Of a stretch of DNA of 64,000 bases, positions 45,326 to 53,298 are shown one piece after another. The stretch covers positions 1-64,000 of the forward strand of contig NZ_JQKJ01000002.1 of assembly GCF_000745975.1 (NCBI RefSeq), written 5' to 3'. The stretch's first letter is position 1, and each line of letters starts with the position of its first letter. The notes beneath the pieces were generated by a model, which searched no databases, was not told where the DNA came from, and saw only the letters and a program-made list of their open reading frames with translations. Source of the stretch: Desulfobacter vibrioformis DSM 8776. GTDB taxonomy: Bacteria > Desulfobacterota > Desulfobacteria > Desulfobacterales > Desulfobacteraceae. The translations under genes and the position numbers were made by a program.

Positions 45326-46144
45326 CTATCGGGATCCGACCTGTTTTTTCAGACTGCCCAGCCTGGTGCCACCCCAGAGCGCGGCCCCGATGGCACCGGC
45401 AAAGGGACTTGTTTCGTGGGTTTTCAATGAAAGCCCAAGGCCCGAGGCTGAAAGGGCCTGGGACAGGGCGTGGATAAAGCCCTGGTCCGCGGCCAGGCCG
45501 CCTGTAACGGCCAGCGGGGGGATAAGGCCTGCGGTGGAGAGCAGCTTCACGGCCCGTTGGGCCATGGCGTCGTGGATGCCCCGGACAATGTCTGCCATGG
45601 GAACCCCCCTTGACACCTGGTTGATGATGTCTGTTTCCGCCAGGACCGCGCATACCGCGGACAGGGGGCTTGGATCCTCTGAGGCAAGGGAGAGGGCCTG
45701 CATCTCCTCAAAGCCAAGGCCCAGGTACTGGCCCACGTTTTCTAAGAACCTTCCCATGCCCGAGGCGCATTGGCTGGTCATCTTGTAGGAGAGGATCTTC
45801 CCCCGGGGATCCAGCACCATGGCCCGCATGTGAAGGGCGCCGATATCCAGAACGCTCATGGCTTCGGGGGAGAAATGCCGGGCCCCCCGGGCGTGGCAGG
45901 TCATGGCGAAGAAGGTGCCGGTACGGGCGGTGACGGCTGTCACGTCCCCCGTAGCGGCGATGTAAGAAAAGCCATCCAGGGGGAAGCCGGCCCGGGCTGC
46001 CGCGTCAAAGCAGCGGTTCACCGCCGTTTCCGGGGCTTTTTTCCGCAGGGTTTCACGACAGCAGAACAGCAGATCGTGACTCTCCTCGGCCATGACCGCG
46101 AGTTTAACTGCACCTGTTCCCACATCGCATCCGCAAAGGCTCAT
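45326..46144 (-). CDS. bcrD: class I benzoyl-CoA reductase subunit D-like protein
   Basis: A 272-residue ASKHA ATPase of the BcrA/BcrD/BadG type. Seen: GCDVGTGAVKLAVM, VLDIGALHMRAMVL, and the cluster Cys in KMTSQCASGMGRFLENV and CAVLAETDIINQVSRG. The GALH in place of GGQD and the AVLAETD block, as I remember the family, mark true benzoyl-CoA reductase subunit D rather than the 2-hydroxyglutaryl-CoA dehydratase activator. The ATGA start overlaps bcrA. It couples ATP hydrolysis to low-potential electron transfer. No ferredoxin donor gene is inside the island. Confidence 0.88.
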   Translation of the reverse strand: MSLCGCDVGTGAVKLAVMAEESHDLLFCCRETLRKKAPETAVNRCFDAAARAGFPLDGFSYIAATGDVTAVTARTGTFFAMTCHARGARHFSPEAMSVLDIGALHMRAMVLDPRGKILSYKMTSQCASGMGRFLENVGQYLGLGFEEMQALSLASEDPSPLSAVCAVLAETDIINQVSRGVPMADIVRGIHDAMAQRAVKLLSTAGLIPPLAVTGGLAADQGFIHALSQALSASGLGLSLKTHETSPFAGAIGAALWGGTRLGSLKKQVGSR

Positions 46145-47382
46145 AATGTCTCCAGGGCGTACAGCGCGGCGCCCAGGGCGCCGGTATAGACGGCATCCGG
46201 GTGAATATGAAGCGTAAGATCCGCATGGTCTTTAGCCAGGTATTCTTTCAGGGTTCTGACCACGGCCTGATTTTGGGCCACACCTCCGGTAAAAACCAGG
46301 GCGTCAAAGATCCCCCCGGACCGGGCCAGAAGAGAGAGCGCACGAAGAACCACGGCCCGGTGAAGCCCTAAAAGCACCTCCTCCTGCTTTTCACCGGCAT
46401 ACAGCAGGCTTCTCACTTCCGTTCCGGCAAAGACCGTGCAGGTGGAGGTCACGGGGACTGCGCGGCAGGCCGTGCAGGCTAAAGGCCCCAGGTCGGTGAG
46501 GCCGATCCCCAGCTCCTCGGCCACGTATCCCAGGTACCTGCCGCAGCCGGCCGCACACCGGTCATTCATGAAGAAGGAGGCCACAAGTCCGTTTTCATCC
46601 AACTGGATGGCCTTGGTGTCCTGTCCCCCGATGTCCAGGACGGTCCGGGCGTCCGGGAACAGGTAACGGGCCCCTTTGCCGTGGCACAGGATTTCCGACC
46701 GGATTTCCGTTTCCGGAAAGGGCAGGAGGGCGCGGCCGTAACCGGTCCCGATCTGGCCGGCGATCCTGGGCCTTATTGCCGCAAGTTTCGGGATCAGGGG
46801 CCGTACAGCCGGCGGCAGGTCCGTGGCGGCAGTCTCGTCCAAAGCCTTTGAGAACACGGTGTTTTCCGTGGCGGCCAGGGCCTTGGCAAGCCCTGTGGCC
46901 AGCGTTTCCTCGTCCAGGCTGCCCCTGAGGCGGGCCGCATCCAGGTAAAGAGCGAGGGCGATGTCCCTGAAAAAAAGGCTCCGGTCCATGATCTGATCCA
47001 AGACCCGGCTGTGGGCTCCGTTAGAGGCATCACCGGCATCCAGGGCCTTGTCCACGTCCCGGGCCAGGTCAGCAAGGCCGGGGGCGGCCGTCCGGTCCAT
47101 GACACGGCAAAGGGCCTGGTGAAGGATTTGGAGCCTTCGGCGGAAGCCGGCCAGGCGCAGGCGCCTTTCAGTAAGGGTCAGGGTTTCGGTGGAAAGACGG
47201 CCGAGGCTGCCCAGCAGCGCAAGGTCTGCATCCAGGATAGCCTCCCTTGCCGCGATGTCCGCGGAAACCCGGTAATCGGCCCGGGTGTTGGTAATGCCCC
47301 GGCCCAAAACTTTGCCCTCTTTGCTCAGCAGCACCGCCTTGCAGGTGGTGCTGCCCAGGTCAATGCCCAGGGTTGCGATCAT
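46141..47382 (-). CDS. bcrA: class I benzoyl-CoA reductase subunit A-like ATPase
   Basis: A 413-residue ASKHA ATPase. Seen: LGIDLGSTTCKAVLL at the N-terminus, VLDIGGQDTKAIQLD near residue 240, the [4Fe-4S] cysteines in NDRCAAGCGRYL and STCTVFAGTE, and FTGGVAQN near the C-terminus. Together with subunit D it would hydrolyse two ATP per electron pair in the Thauera-type enzyme. It overlaps the subunit B gene by 23 bp and bcrD by ATGA, so the operon is translationally coupled. Slightly shorter than typical BcrA. Confidence 0.9.
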   Translation of the reverse strand: MIATLGIDLGSTTCKAVLLSKEGKVLGRGITNTRADYRVSADIAAREAILDADLALLGSLGRLSTETLTLTERRLRLAGFRRRLQILHQALCRVMDRTAAPGLADLARDVDKALDAGDASNGAHSRVLDQIMDRSLFFRDIALALYLDAARLRGSLDEETLATGLAKALAATENTVFSKALDETAATDLPPAVRPLIPKLAAIRPRIAGQIGTGYGRALLPFPETEIRSEILCHGKGARYLFPDARTVLDIGGQDTKAIQLDENGLVASFFMNDRCAAGCGRYLGYVAEELGIGLTDLGPLACTACRAVPVTSTCTVFAGTEVRSLLYAGEKQEEVLLGLHRAVVLRALSLLARSGGIFDALVFTGGVAQNQAVVRTLKEYLAKDHADLTLHIHPDAVYTGALGAALYALETL

Positions 47383-48652
47383 GGTACGCCCTTCTTTCGT
47401 CGATCATCTGGAAATAGGCATCCAGCCGGTTTTTGATATGGGCCCTCGAAAAATACTGGGGATCCACCAGGTCCGATTCAATGAAACCGCAGGGTTTTGC
47501 CGTCCTCTTTTCCACTTCTTTCAGGATCAAAAGCTGGCCCGCGCCAAAGGAGTTACAGCTCTTGACGGAGTGGACCACAAGTCCGTCCGCCTTGTAATCT
47601 TCCATGAACCGGGTCAGCAGATCCACCCGGGCCGGGACACTCAGGTTGGTGTAGCAGCCCATGCAGTACCGGGCAAAGCTTTCCAAGGGATGGTCCGGGT
47701 CGTGCCGGAAACCGTTGTCGTAAATGCCTCCTACCCGGACGTAGGAACCGGCCACCACCACCGCGCCCCTGCGGTAAAACAGTTTCCACAACTCCCAGAA
47801 ATGGGTCCAGTTGGGAGGGCCCTCCACCACGATGCGGTAGCGTTCTTCCGGCAAATCCCCTTCCAGGGTAAAGGCGGTACGGTTTTCCCGGATCCGTTTT
47901 TCGATCTCTTCCAACAGGAGCCGGTAGTATTTGACGGCCTCCAAGGTCCCCCGAAAGGCGGTGAATATGGGGAACATGTAGAACACCCCGCCAAAGTAGC
48001 TGTCAATGGGGGAGGGAACGTGTTGTGCGCTTTCCAGGCAGCGGACGAACAGGGATTCGGACTGGGCCGCAAGCGCGCACATGGCCCGGATTTTTTCCGG
48101 GTCGTAGGGCCTGCCCGAGACCCGGGCCATGGCCGGGATGATCTCCTCTTCCAGTTGCCGCACCACGTACCGGGTCATGGCCGGGGTAACACCACCCTCG
48201 GCCTGGTAGGGCACGTGAAGCAGCGCGATGGGGCAGTCGTACAGGGCAGCAAGGTTTTCGAACCACTTCATGAAGGTGAAGCAGCCGGTGTAGGAGAGCA
48301 GCAAAAGGTCCGGCGGCGGCAGGGGCTTTCCGGCCGGGCCCGTGTTGCCCAGGAGCATCATGCCGATGTCGCACTTCACATAGGAGCAGACATCTTCGGA
48401 GTGCCCGGCCATTTCAGCCCGTTTGACAAAATTACCCGAATCTCCCCGGAGTGCCGACTGCAGGGCGTTGACCTCAGGATAGACCGGCAGCAGGTCAAAG
48501 GAGAGGATCAGTTCCGTAAGGTTCCCGGGCACAAAGGTGTAGACCACTTTCTGACCCCGGTCCCGGGCCGAAGCCAGCCGGTCGAAGTAGTCGTCCAGAA
48601 TCTGCTTTTGGAAGTGTTTGGCAGAAGGGGATTTCATGGGAATGCTGTCCAT
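47360..48652 (-). CDS. bcrB: class I benzoyl-CoA reductase subunit B-like protein
   Basis: A 430-residue protein of the HgdB/BcrB family. Conserved cysteines lie in VCSYVKCDIGMM, LSYTGCFTFMKWFENL, YCMGCYTNLS and SVKSCNSFGAGQ, suited to a [4Fe-4S] cluster shared with the substrate site. The length is close to BcrB/BadE (about 436). The start at 48652 (MDSIPMKS) follows the BcrC-like stop by 1 bp. In the known enzyme B and C form the ring-reducing module. Order C-B-A-D here equals that of the Thauera operon. Confidence 0.9.
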   Translation of the reverse strand: MDSIPMKSPSAKHFQKQILDDYFDRLASARDRGQKVVYTFVPGNLTELILSFDLLPVYPEVNALQSALRGDSGNFVKRAEMAGHSEDVCSYVKCDIGMMLLGNTGPAGKPLPPPDLLLLSYTGCFTFMKWFENLAALYDCPIALLHVPYQAEGGVTPAMTRYVVRQLEEEIIPAMARVSGRPYDPEKIRAMCALAAQSESLFVRCLESAQHVPSPIDSYFGGVFYMFPIFTAFRGTLEAVKYYRLLLEEIEKRIRENRTAFTLEGDLPEERYRIVVEGPPNWTHFWELWKLFYRRGAVVVAGSYVRVGGIYDNGFRHDPDHPLESFARYCMGCYTNLSVPARVDLLTRFMEDYKADGLVVHSVKSCNSFGAGQLLILKEVEKRTAKPCGFIESDLVDPQYFSRAHIKNRLDAYFQMIDERRAYHDRNPGH

Positions 48653-48653
48653 G

Positions 48654-49811
48654 TCAGGACTCCTTGGGCCACAGACGGATGCTGTCGCTGAAGGTTCCGG
48701 CGACCTCGGCAATGCCGCTGTACTGGCAGGTGTTCTCTGCGTATTTGAAGCTGGCACTGGGAATGCCGTGGGTTTCCAGGGCCTCCCGGAGCAAGGTCCG
48801 GTCCAGCAGGGACGGGTCACAAAAGGAGGGGGCCGCGAAGATCACGCCGTCGGCCCGGTGCTCCCGGACCAGGGCCAGGAACGTTTCCGCCTTTTCCCGG
48901 GGGCCGCAGTACTTAAAGGGGGCCGGGCCGGACCGGTTCAGGTAGCCGTCCACAAGGCTTTCAAAGGGATCGCCCGTTTCCTTCAGGGGGGCGGTGAACC
49001 AGTGCAGCCCGAGCAACAGGTCATGGCTCACGATATAGCATCCCGAGGCTTCGATGGTCTTGAGAAGGCCGATTGTGGGCTGTTCGCAGAAAGCCCCGGC
49101 CAGGTGGACCCGGATGTGGTCCAGGGGTCGGCTGTCCCTTTTTTCGGCAAGGGCGAGATAGGCGGCAAGCATGGGGATATGCGCTTCGGGATGGAGGACC
49201 AGGGCGCTGCGCAGCAGGGTGTACCATTCATCCATAGGCACCTTCCAGGGAAATTTTGACCTCAGGCCGGCCAACCGCCTGAAGAGGTCTGTCTGCCGGT
49301 TGGTCAGGGCGATGGCCTGGGCCAGCCTTTGGCTGTAGGCCGCGTCAGGGGGGTGGCCCAGGATACGGGTGGCCAGGTCGATGAGGGTCTCGTGAAAGAA
49401 CCGTCCCCCGGTTTCCGAAGAGAAGTTCTGGGGCAGGTCCAGATATGCAGCCCACTGGTGGGGGAACAGGATCTGCCACATGCCGGAAAGGTTGCGCATC
49501 ACATCGCAGATGGACGGGAAGATCACGCCGGAAAACGCCCCCAGGGCAGGGGCTGTTTCAAGAACGCTCCGGGGCAGGCGGCAGATATAGGACTGGTAAT
49601 AGATGTCTCCCCGAATGATTTCCACCTGGGGGCCTGCGCCCCAGAGCCCCACCGCCAGTCCCCCTGCGGCGTACACCAGTTCCCGGGGGGCGTAGGCCGG
49701 CAGATAGCCCACCACTGGCGCGCCGGGGTGGCGGGCCTGCCAGTGGGCGACTTCGGTGAATTCAGGGTCTTCCCACAGGGCTTTGAGGCGGTCAAAATCG
49801 GGCAGCGTCAT
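48654..49811 (-). CDS. bcrC: class I benzoyl-CoA reductase subunit C-like protein
   Basis: A 385-residue protein of the HgdB/BcrC family, the same length as BcrC/BadD. Cysteines that may ligate a cluster lie in SYICRLPRSVLE, FPSICDVMRNLSGMW, GAFCEQPTIGLL and PSFCDPSLLDR. It lies 15 bp after the GNAT-like gene and directly before bcrB. Class I reductases break aromaticity of benzoyl-CoA with ATP; here the adjacent ACP, ligase and GNAT genes raise the possibility of an ACP-bound or non-benzoyl substrate. Confidence 0.9.
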   Translation of the reverse strand: MTLPDFDRLKALWEDPEFTEVAHWQARHPGAPVVGYLPAYAPRELVYAAGGLAVGLWGAGPQVEIIRGDIYYQSYICRLPRSVLETAPALGAFSGVIFPSICDVMRNLSGMWQILFPHQWAAYLDLPQNFSSETGGRFFHETLIDLATRILGHPPDAAYSQRLAQAIALTNRQTDLFRRLAGLRSKFPWKVPMDEWYTLLRSALVLHPEAHIPMLAAYLALAEKRDSRPLDHIRVHLAGAFCEQPTIGLLKTIEASGCYIVSHDLLLGLHWFTAPLKETGDPFESLVDGYLNRSGPAPFKYCGPREKAETFLALVREHRADGVIFAAPSFCDPSLLDRTLLREALETHGIPSASFKYAENTCQYSGIAEVAGTFSDSIRLWPKES

Positions 49812-49826
49812 GGGGGGCTCTTTTTT

Positions 49827-50909
49827 TTAGGTTTCCGGGGCAGCCCGGCCGGCACAGTTCCGGGCATCCGCCGCCACCATCTCCCCGATGGTCTTGGCTT
49901 TCTTGGAATGGAGGCGGATGGTGCTGAAATCGGGCAGTTTCAAGAGCTTTTGCATGAGGATACCGTCTGTATCGAACCAGCGGGGGACCAGACCGCCGAA
50001 GAAATATCCCCGCTCCCTGAGTATCTGGACCGCAGTAGTGCCGGAAGGGTCGGACAGGTTGACGAAAACCTGACGCACGGCCGCGTTCCTGGATTCCATA
50101 TCCGCCTCAAACGCCGAAAGACGGGCGGGAAAATCCGTCCCCAGTGCGACGAGGTTGATCCGGCCCACCCCGGCAAATTCGATGAAAACGGTGTCCATGA
50201 CAGTGGCCGTCCCCCGGCGGGGGGCTGTCCTCCCTTCCGGGCCCAGGGTCAGATCCATCCCAAGATCCGCCAGGATGAACGCGGCCTGTTCCCGGTAGGC
50301 ATCGGGAATGAAGATTTCCCGGGGCCGGTCCTTCCATGACCTGAAGAACATGATGCAGGAAATGCGGTCCGCTGACTCGTTTTCCTTTATATATACCTCC
50401 CGGGGCATGAGGCCCATTTCCAGGGCCGTTTCGGACAGGCCAGCCAGGCGTGTGGATTTCTGGGTGATGATATGGTTGCAGACCGCCTCTCCGAAAATGC
50501 CGTCAGGACAGACCTGCCGGAGAAGTTCGCCAGCCACGTACTCGTTGATCCGGAAGGCGGCAAAGGTGGTCCTGTATTCTTTCAGGACAAGATACTGGCC
50601 GATTTCCAGAAGGTTGTTGTAATGGGGTGCGCTTTTGTACATGGCCCCGTGGGCCACGATGTCCCCTTTGGGGGTCCTGGCCACAACGGAATGGATGTCG
50701 CCGCAACGGTTGGCCTCAATGAGTTTTTCGGGGATATAGTAGGTGTCAAAGGGATATGCCGGCCCGTATACGGCAAGATACAGGGACGCGATTCCCGGTG
50801 CGTCCTCCGCACGAAACCGGTCGATGACAAAGGTCTGTTCCGGGTCCACGGATAGTTTTCTTTCAACCCTCATACTAAGATTTTGCCCCTTGGGGCCGGC
50901 ATATTCCAT
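49827..50909 (-). CDS. GNAT-like acyltransferase paralog C
   Basis: A 360-residue protein with FVIDRFRAEDAPGIASLYLAVYG, SVVARTPKGDIVAHGAMY, GIFGEAVCNH and the terminal GYFFGGLVPRWFDTDGILMQKL, the same series of blocks as paralogs A and B. GCGAGG precedes the ATG at 50909; a later in-frame start (50873) is possible. It lies between an ACP gene and bcrC, suggesting that it acts on the acyl group carried by that ACP. Function beyond GNAT-fold membership is not established. Confidence 0.8.
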   Translation of the reverse strand: MEYAGPKGQNLSMRVERKLSVDPEQTFVIDRFRAEDAPGIASLYLAVYGPAYPFDTYYIPEKLIEANRCGDIHSVVARTPKGDIVAHGAMYKSAPHYNNLLEIGQYLVLKEYRTTFAAFRINEYVAGELLRQVCPDGIFGEAVCNHIITQKSTRLAGLSETALEMGLMPREVYIKENESADRISCIMFFRSWKDRPREIFIPDAYREQAAFILADLGMDLTLGPEGRTAPRRGTATVMDTVFIEFAGVGRINLVALGTDFPARLSAFEADMESRNAAVRQVFVNLSDPSGTTAVQILRERGYFFGGLVPRWFDTDGILMQKLLKLPDFSTIRLHSKKAKTIGEMVAADARNCAGRAAPET

Positions 50910-50932
50910 GGGTGTTTGCCTCGCTTTCAGGT

Positions 50933-51172
50933 TTAGCTCAGTTTCTGATTAACAAAGGCAACAAAGTCGTTGACGGTTTTAAGTTTGGTGGCCTGGGCGT
51001 CGGACAGGTTGACGCCGAACTTCTTTTCCGTGGCCACGGCGATCACAGGCATGTCGATGGAATCAAGGCCCTGCTGCAGCAGGGGGACGTCGGCTTTCAA
51101 CTTGGCCACGACTTCCTGGTCTTCGATGCTCTCTTTGATGACGGCAAGAATGCCTTCTGCGGTAACTTTCAC
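50933..51172 (-). CDS. acyl carrier protein (second of two)
   Basis: A 79-residue ACP with the standard phosphopantetheine site LLQQGLDSIDMPVIAV. The real start is a GTG at 51172, with AAGGAGA 7 nt before it; longer frames upstream run into non-coding sequence. It lies 23 bp before the GNAT-like gene and 55 bp after the ligase, in the same operon as the class I BCR-like genes. A carrier protein inside a benzoyl-CoA reductase operon is unusual and suggests protein-tethered substrate. Confidence 0.9.
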   Translation of the reverse strand: MKVTAEGILAVIKESIEDQEVVAKLKADVPLLQQGLDSIDMPVIAVATEKKFGVNLSDAQATKLKTVNDFVAFVNQKLS

Positions 51173-51227
51173 GGGTTGTCTCCTTATTAAATGGGGGTAT
51201 TGGGGGTTAAAAACAAGAACCACGGCG

Positions 51228-52736
51228 TCAGTCTTTCTTTAGCCGGAATCTTTGAACTTTACCGGTTTCGGTCTTGGGCAGGCCCTGGACAAAGTCGATC
51301 TGTACCGGGCACATATAGGCCGGAAGGTTTGCCAGGACATGGCGGCGGAGCGTCCCGACGAGTTTGGGATTTCCCTCGAAGCCCGGCCTGAGCACCACCA
51401 GGGCCAGGGGTTTGGCCAGGCCTTCCAGCCTGCGGTGGGACACGGCGCACTCCAGCACCGCTGGATGCTCCCGAAGGACCGCTTCCACCCGGATGGGAGA
51501 GACCCAGTTGGCGTCCACCTTGAACATGTCGTCCCCCCGGCCCTGGAAGACGAAGGCCCCTTCCGTCCCCGGGGTTTGGATGTAAACATCCCCGGTGTCC
51601 AGCCACCCCTCTTCCCTCATGGTTTCCCGGGTTTTTTCGGGGCGGTTCCAGTAATGGGGGGCGGTGGCATCACCCCTGATCCAGAGGCGTCCCAGGGTGC
51701 CGGGGGGCACGGCGCGGCCGTTCTCGTCGACCACCTTGGTCTCCCAACCCGGGACAGGGGTGCCGGAGGTCCCGGGCCGCACCTGGCCCGCCCGGTTGGA
51801 CAGGAAGATATGCAAGGCTTCGGTGGACCCGATGCCGTCCAGAATCTCCACGCCGGTAAGTCGTTTCCAGTCATGAAAGAGATCGGCGGGAAGAGCCTCT
51901 CCCGCGGAGACACAGAGCCGTAAGGCGCCTGTATCCAGGGATTCGGTCTCCATGGTTTTCAACAGCATGTTGTAAATGGTGGGGACGGCGAAAAAAAGCG
52001 TGGGCCGGTATTGCCCGATCATATTCAAAATGTCAGGGGGAGTCGGGGGATCGGGATTCAGGATGACAGATGCGCCGGCCCTCAGGGGAAAGGAGAGGCT
52101 GTTCCCCAGGCCAAAGGCAAAAAAGAGTTTGGCTACGGAAAAGAAGCGGTCGGTTTCGGTGGCATCCAGCACCTGCCGGGCATAGGTGTCTGCGGTTGCG
52201 ACCATATCCCTGTGGCGGTGGGGCACGCCCTTTGGGTTGCCGGTACTGCCGGAACTGTACAGCATGAAAGCGATGTCCGTTTCCCGGGAGGGATGGGGGG
52301 CAAGCTCCGGGGAAGCCTGGGTGATCCCTGCGGCATATTCCGGGGTGTCCACGTAAAATCGATGCCGGAGCGTGCTGCCGGAAGCCTGGGCCGCGCTGCA
52401 GTCGGTACGGGTGACCAGGGCAACGGCCCCGGCATCCTGGACGATGAAGTCGTATCCGGTCCTGGAAAGGGCCGGGCTGAGGGGCACAGGCCAGGCCCCG
52501 TGCCGGATGCTGCCCAGAAAGGCATAGAAAAAGGCCGGCGAGTCGGGCAAGGCAATGATGAGACGTTCCCCGGGACGTACGCCGGTCTGGGCGAGCAGCT
52601 TGCCGAACCGGTTGATCCCCTCCTGAAGAGCGCCGTAGGAAATTTTTTCGTTCCTGTAATAAATGGCTGTTTTATCGGGGTTTTTTGAGACGTTCGGGTC
52701 AACGAGTTCGGACGCTGCATTCAGGATACCGTTCAT
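51228..52736 (-). CDS. benzoate-CoA-ligase-like AMP-forming ligase B
   Basis: A 502-residue adenylating enzyme, clearly paralogous to ligase A (41320-42846). Seen: the phosphate loop LYSSGSTGNPKGVPH, AKLFFAFGLGNSLSFPL, GSTEALHIFLS, GWLDTGDVY and the catalytic Lys in KTETGKVQRFRL. It begins unit 4, ahead of the ACP, GNAT-like gene and bcrCBAD. The two ligases suggest two acyl substrates or a spare copy. Benzoate or a substituted benzoate is the obvious candidate acid, but specificity cannot be read here. Confidence 0.9.
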   Translation of the reverse strand: MNGILNAASELVDPNVSKNPDKTAIYYRNEKISYGALQEGINRFGKLLAQTGVRPGERLIIALPDSPAFFYAFLGSIRHGAWPVPLSPALSRTGYDFIVQDAGAVALVTRTDCSAAQASGSTLRHRFYVDTPEYAAGITQASPELAPHPSRETDIAFMLYSSGSTGNPKGVPHRHRDMVATADTYARQVLDATETDRFFSVAKLFFAFGLGNSLSFPLRAGASVILNPDPPTPPDILNMIGQYRPTLFFAVPTIYNMLLKTMETESLDTGALRLCVSAGEALPADLFHDWKRLTGVEILDGIGSTEALHIFLSNRAGQVRPGTSGTPVPGWETKVVDENGRAVPPGTLGRLWIRGDATAPHYWNRPEKTRETMREEGWLDTGDVYIQTPGTEGAFVFQGRGDDMFKVDANWVSPIRVEAVLREHPAVLECAVSHRRLEGLAKPLALVVLRPGFEGNPKLVGTLRRHVLANLPAYMCPVQIDFVQGLPKTETGKVQRFRLKKD

Positions 52737-53034
52737 GGGAGCACCTTCTGTTTCTTCAGCTATAGCCCTTGCCGGGAAAGTTTAAAATGTTAGACCAAAC
52801 AGGTTTCATAAAAATAAATATTGATTATATATACACCCTTGTTTTTCGAAATCAAGTGCTTTGTCAAGGGCATCCATCCAGGTCTGGCTCAACACGGGCC
52901 AGACCTTTGGGTGGGGCAGCCGGACATCACTGAAATATAAAACAAAGGACGATCAGTGGCGTGTTGCATAAACCCATTTGCGGCGCCATGGTCCCACCCG
53001 GGCAAGGACGGCGGTTACGCCCAGAAGAGCAGAG
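52737..53034. other. AT-rich island flank with GNAT-gene fragment
   Basis: The unit 4 promoter should lie in 52740-52870. 52876-52900 matches 45094-45118 in the GNAT-like paralog B gene at 24 of 25 positions, and weaker similarity continues to about 52922 with small indels. It looks like the decayed 3' part of a fourth GNAT copy in plus orientation. The rest shows no gene. Confidence 0.55.
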
Positions 53035-53148
53035 CTATGAGTGGTCAAATATATGCCAGCCGTTAATATTGATTGTAATTGCTATGACTAAAAATAGTCC
53101 AAGTATCAGAAATGCTTTTTTCGATTTTTGAATCGCGTCTATATTCAT
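53035..53148 (-). CDS. possible 37-residue single-helix membrane peptide
   Basis: The product has a short polar start (MNIDAIQKSKKA), then one hydrophobic helix (FLILGLFLVIAITIN) and a short tail. No ribosome site is seen and the frame upstream is open, so it may be a chance ORF. No family recognised. Confidence 0.25.
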   Translation of the reverse strand: MNIDAIQKSKKAFLILGLFLVIAITININGWHIFDHS

Positions 53149-53298
53149 TGCATTCAGTTTTAAAGGGATTCGCGGTATCCGGTCCACTACTTGTCTGGTG
53201 ACAGAGCAGAAGTCAGCAGGCTTTCCAATCTTCACAAACAAATTTTGGACACGGCGAGGTCACCATGAAAGTGTCAGCAAGTCCGGTGAAACAACGGG
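53149..53298 (+). other. possible group II intron or maturase remnant
   Basis: The stretch around 53178-53290 contains GAGCAGAAGTCAGCAGG and GGTCACCATGAAAGTGTC, phrases I associate with bacterial group II introns. There is no reverse-transcriptase ORF and no domain V hairpin that I can support. It might be a decayed insertion. Confidence 0.22.

Noticed and set aside
45326-49811. Idea that the BCR-like genes are a 2-hydroxyglutaryl-CoA dehydratase set
   Set aside because: Two different ASKHA subunits and the C-B-A-D order are present; dehydratases use one activator and two HgdB-like subunits. The D-subunit blocks also fit benzoyl-CoA reductase better.
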